Shown here piece after piece: positions 61,736 to 64,000 of a stretch of DNA of 64,000 bases. Position numbers and translations under genes: made by a program. The notes under the pieces are model-generated. The model did not search any database and was not told where the DNA came from. It was given only the letters and a program-made list of their open reading frames with translations. Each line of letters starts with the position of its first letter. Position 1 is the stretch's first letter. Source of the stretch: Amoebophrya sp. A120 (Eukaryota; Sar; Dinophyceae; Syndiniales; Amoebophryaceae); contig CAJINV010000011.1 of the NCBI GenBank assembly GCA_905178155.1, forward strand, positions 1,949,939-2,013,938. The letters run 5' to 3'.

Positions 61736-64000
61736 TCAAATCTTTTCTAGGAATGAATTCGTGTTTGAAGACTGCTCTGACGCCGCGCCGTCCCCCGTAG
61801 CGGCTTTGGCTTCCGCGTCGGCGGCCCCGTCCACCTCCTCGTTTTCATCCTGCATGAACGCGGTCTGGCCCTCGTTGTCAACACCCTGCTCCGCGCCATC
61901 ATCATCTTGATCATATGCAGTGCAAATATGTCTGTAATGCTGCGCTTGGTGGAATTGGATTCTAAAAAAAATTTGTATTGCATGAACAGCAAGAAAAATC
62001 CAGTTTGTGCTAAGTACGCGGAGAGGGCAAAATTTCTCATGCGGTAGAGGCATCACGATGTCCTCTAAAAAACTGTGATGCTAGGGCATGCATTGCAGGC
62101 TTCATGGGTCATCTTCCAAAATATGCATGTCAAACTTGACAATCTTCCAGACCCAGACATTTTTGCAGTTGATAGATCACCGGCCTGCTCCATTTCCCGT
62201 TCCTCCTCCGGTAAATTGGTGCCGTCACCCGGGTTATCAAGTGCAAATATCCCTGGAGGTCTGGAAACTTGTAATGCTGGATTGGGAATAGTGAATTTCT
62301 TGTAATGCACAGACACGCATGCGAAATCATCTCTGCGCTGCCTAGTGTTGCGTTTACCGCATGACGATGACTACACACTGCGTTTTTGCATGACAGGCAA
62401 AAGGGTCTTTTCTTGGACACGCATCACAAGCTTTGCAGTCTGTGACTGTGTCTGTCATGCCAGACAAGCATGACAAACCTTGCATTTTTCAAGACCCAGA
62501 CGTATTTGCAATCCATACGGGTACTTGCCCGCGATGCACACGAGGTTGACGCAGTACCGGTTTCCCTGCTCGTCCGGCATGTTGTGGCCCAGGTGGATCG
62601 ACGGGATCTCGATCACTTTTCCCACTTTCGTGTGGCTGGTTGGCATATGCATTGCAAGAGTATCGGTATCGCACTCGTAGTAATCGTATACAAATCCTAT
62701 TCTCAAATTGATGTCATGCGCTTTTATACTAGTAAGTACGATAGTACTTATGCAGTCCATATGGCACCGTGATGATCTCAGAGGGCACCGGATTCAGATT
62801 CGGCGACACCTGGCCCCGGTAGGAGGGGTGCCGCAGCGGGTTGTGCTCCGAGACCGACTTCGGAATTGGCTCACCGCCCCCCGTGGCGCCGCCGAAAGAC
62901 TCCGGGTTGGTTTCGTTTGCGGTCACATTCTATGCATTGCAACTATGTCTGGTTCTGGAAGGATGCACGGTTTGTCATGCATATTTTGCATGGCCCATGA
63001 CGCCTGTAATGCATGCTCTAGCATCACAGATTTTTAGAGGGCTTCCTGATGCACATTCCGCATGAGAAATGCCCTGCCCGCGTAGCACAAACCAGACTCC
63101 TCTTGCTAGTCATGCAATACAGATTTTTTTGGAATCCGAAGACAGCATCACAAGTCACAACCTTCCAGAAGACATATTTGCAAGGCATACGTTCATCACG
63201 CGGTCGAAGTTCACCTCGTCGTCGCGGAACGAAGGCCACCCGTGGTACTTGGACTCCAGGTAGAACTCCAGGTAGGACCGCGGGTTCGGCCCGAATCCCG
63301 GGACCCGGAACAGCTCCTCGTTCGGGTCAGAAGAGGAGTAGAAGCTCATGTAGGCGGTGCCGTTGGGGAGCTCCTCGGGGAGCGCGTACCCGGTGCCGGT
63401 GAAGTTGAGTCCCTGGTAGAACGAGGCCTGCGGCTCGGCCAGGCGCTGGGGCACGGTGCAGCACACGTTCACGGCCGTCGCCTCGTCGACCAACCAGCGG
63501 AGCTGCGGCCGCTCGGGCAGGCAGGACACGGCCCCAAAGGGAACCTCCTCCGGTTTGGGGTACTCCTTCTGCTTCTTCCGTTCTTGCAGCGTCGTTTTCT
63601 TCTGCATCACCGAGGACTGCGGATCATTCCTGGCATCCTCGACCGCTCCGTCGACGGGGCGCTTCTTGTCGTTCAACAAATCTTTGGCGGTCCTCGTCTC
63701 CTGGTTACTTCGCTCGTCCTCTTCGCTGTTCCTTGTCGTTGACGTAACTGCATTATCAAATGCAAAAATGTCTGGGTCTGGAAGATTGCAACTTGTCATG
63801 CTAAAGCTGAAGCTCATGCAAAAATCTGTCTTGCATGATTACCAAAAGTCGTCCAGTTTTCACCAAGTCGGGAGGGAGTTTCTCATGCAGGATAGGTATG
63901 AGAGAGATCGCACAGAATCTGTCATGCTAGGTCCTGCATTCCAGACCTCATGAGTCATGGAAAAGCAGCATGACAAATCGCGCACTCTTCCAGACCCAGA
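61736..64000 (-). CDS. MsrB-like protein with acidic tail, 5' end beyond window
   Basis: Exons 63190-63753, 62762-62930, 62518-62645, 62175-62234, 61736-61913, then an IE running off the right edge. The visible protein starts with a charged linker (KKTTLQERKKQKEYPKPEE), then an MsrB-like domain: RWLVDEATAVNVCC, AYMSFYSSSDPNEELFRVPG, EFYLESKYHGWPSFRDDEV, IHLGHNMPDEQGNRYCVNLV. GWPSF, HLGH and the catalytic Cys in RYCVN are all present, so this copy may be active. It ends in an Asp/Glu/Ala-rich tail with stop at 61736. Same domain family as the 21-22 kb and 47-50 kb genes, with insertions of different length. NVTANETN carries glycosylation sequons, suggesting secretion. Confidence 0.83.
61914..62174. 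mobile_element. Introner element, family A (right MsrB gene)
   Basis: 261 bp; repeat GATCA at 61909-61913 and 62175-62179. Joins MEQAGD to QDDDGAEQ. Confidence 0.92.
62235..62517. mobile_element. Introner element, family A (right MsrB gene)
   Basis: 283 bp; repeat CGGGT at 62230-62234 and 62518-62522. Joins CIAGKYP to GDGTNLPE. Confidence 0.92.
62646..62761. mobile_element. Introner element, family B, shortest copy
   Basis: 116 bp, the smallest IE here; repeat TGGCA at 62641-62645 and 62762-62766. Joins SEIITVP to TSHTKVGK. Confidence 0.92.
62931..63189. mobile_element. Introner element, family A (right MsrB gene)
   Basis: 259 bp; flanks CATTC and CGTTC. Joins FDRVMN to VTANETN. Confidence 0.89.
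63754..64000. mobile_element. Introner element, family A, cut by window edge
   Basis: At least 247 bp; candidate left repeat TGCAT at 63749-63753. The right end falls just outside; the last bases visible are TTCCAGACCCAGA of the terminal repeat. Confidence 0.88.

Overview
The window looks like nuclear DNA of a dinoflagellate-lineage protist, most likely a syndinean parasite such as Amoebophrya. Reasons: every gene I can assemble lies on the minus strand in one tight unidirectional array; the genes are cut by dozens of short mobile introns (introner elements, IEs) with terminal inverted repeats and target duplications, as reported for Amoebophrya; and a retrotransposon starts with the last 12 nt of the dinoflagellate spliced leader. 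The genus is inference; no rRNA or other marker is present.

Genes, left to right, all minus strand: a CCCH zinc-finger protein (1-3952, C-terminus cut by the window edge); a mitochondrial 3-hydroxyisobutyryl-CoA hydrolase (4766-6456); a SulP/STAS anion transporter (7723-12522); a dynein-2 intermediate chain of the WDR34 type (13627-18602); a HAD-fold protein (19172-20479); a 29-exon gene for a secreted 1873-residue multidomain protein ending in a degenerate MsrB-like domain (21202-46574); a small MsrB-like protein (47214-50658); an EF-hand protein (52731-54713); a secreted protein built from tandemly duplicated exon pairs (55044-60151); and the 3' part of another MsrB-like gene (61736 to the right edge).

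Sixty-two IEs fall into at least nine families, named here A-I by their ends: A TATCAAATGCAAAAATGTCT, B TATGCATTGCAAAAGTATCG, C TATCCTGAGTAAAAACGTCC, D TATCAAAAGGAAAAATCCCC, E TATGGAAGCGTCAGGATTGA, F TATCGCAAGAAAAAACTGTT, G TATGAGAGTGCACAACT, H TATTACAATGAAAAGTGCCC, I TGTAACGTGCTCAGCTG. Nearly all are flanked by a 5-bp direct repeat, and removing the element plus one repeat copy restores the reading frame. With that single rule the summed exon lengths of HIBCH, SulP, WDR34, the 1873-residue gene, the small MsrB gene and the exon-pair gene are all divisible by three. The remaining introns are ordinary GT-AG introns.

Three IEs carry later insertions. One family A element has grown to 12.1 kb because a LINE landed in it; that LINE is itself split by a DNA transposon whose removal restores a 3180-codon ORF. 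The other two host an 830-bp and a 617-bp insertion. A single N at 44962 sits beside a 332-bp duplication and marks a doubtful assembly joint. No tRNA, rRNA or CRISPR array was seen. Promoters and terminators cannot be called from sequence here.
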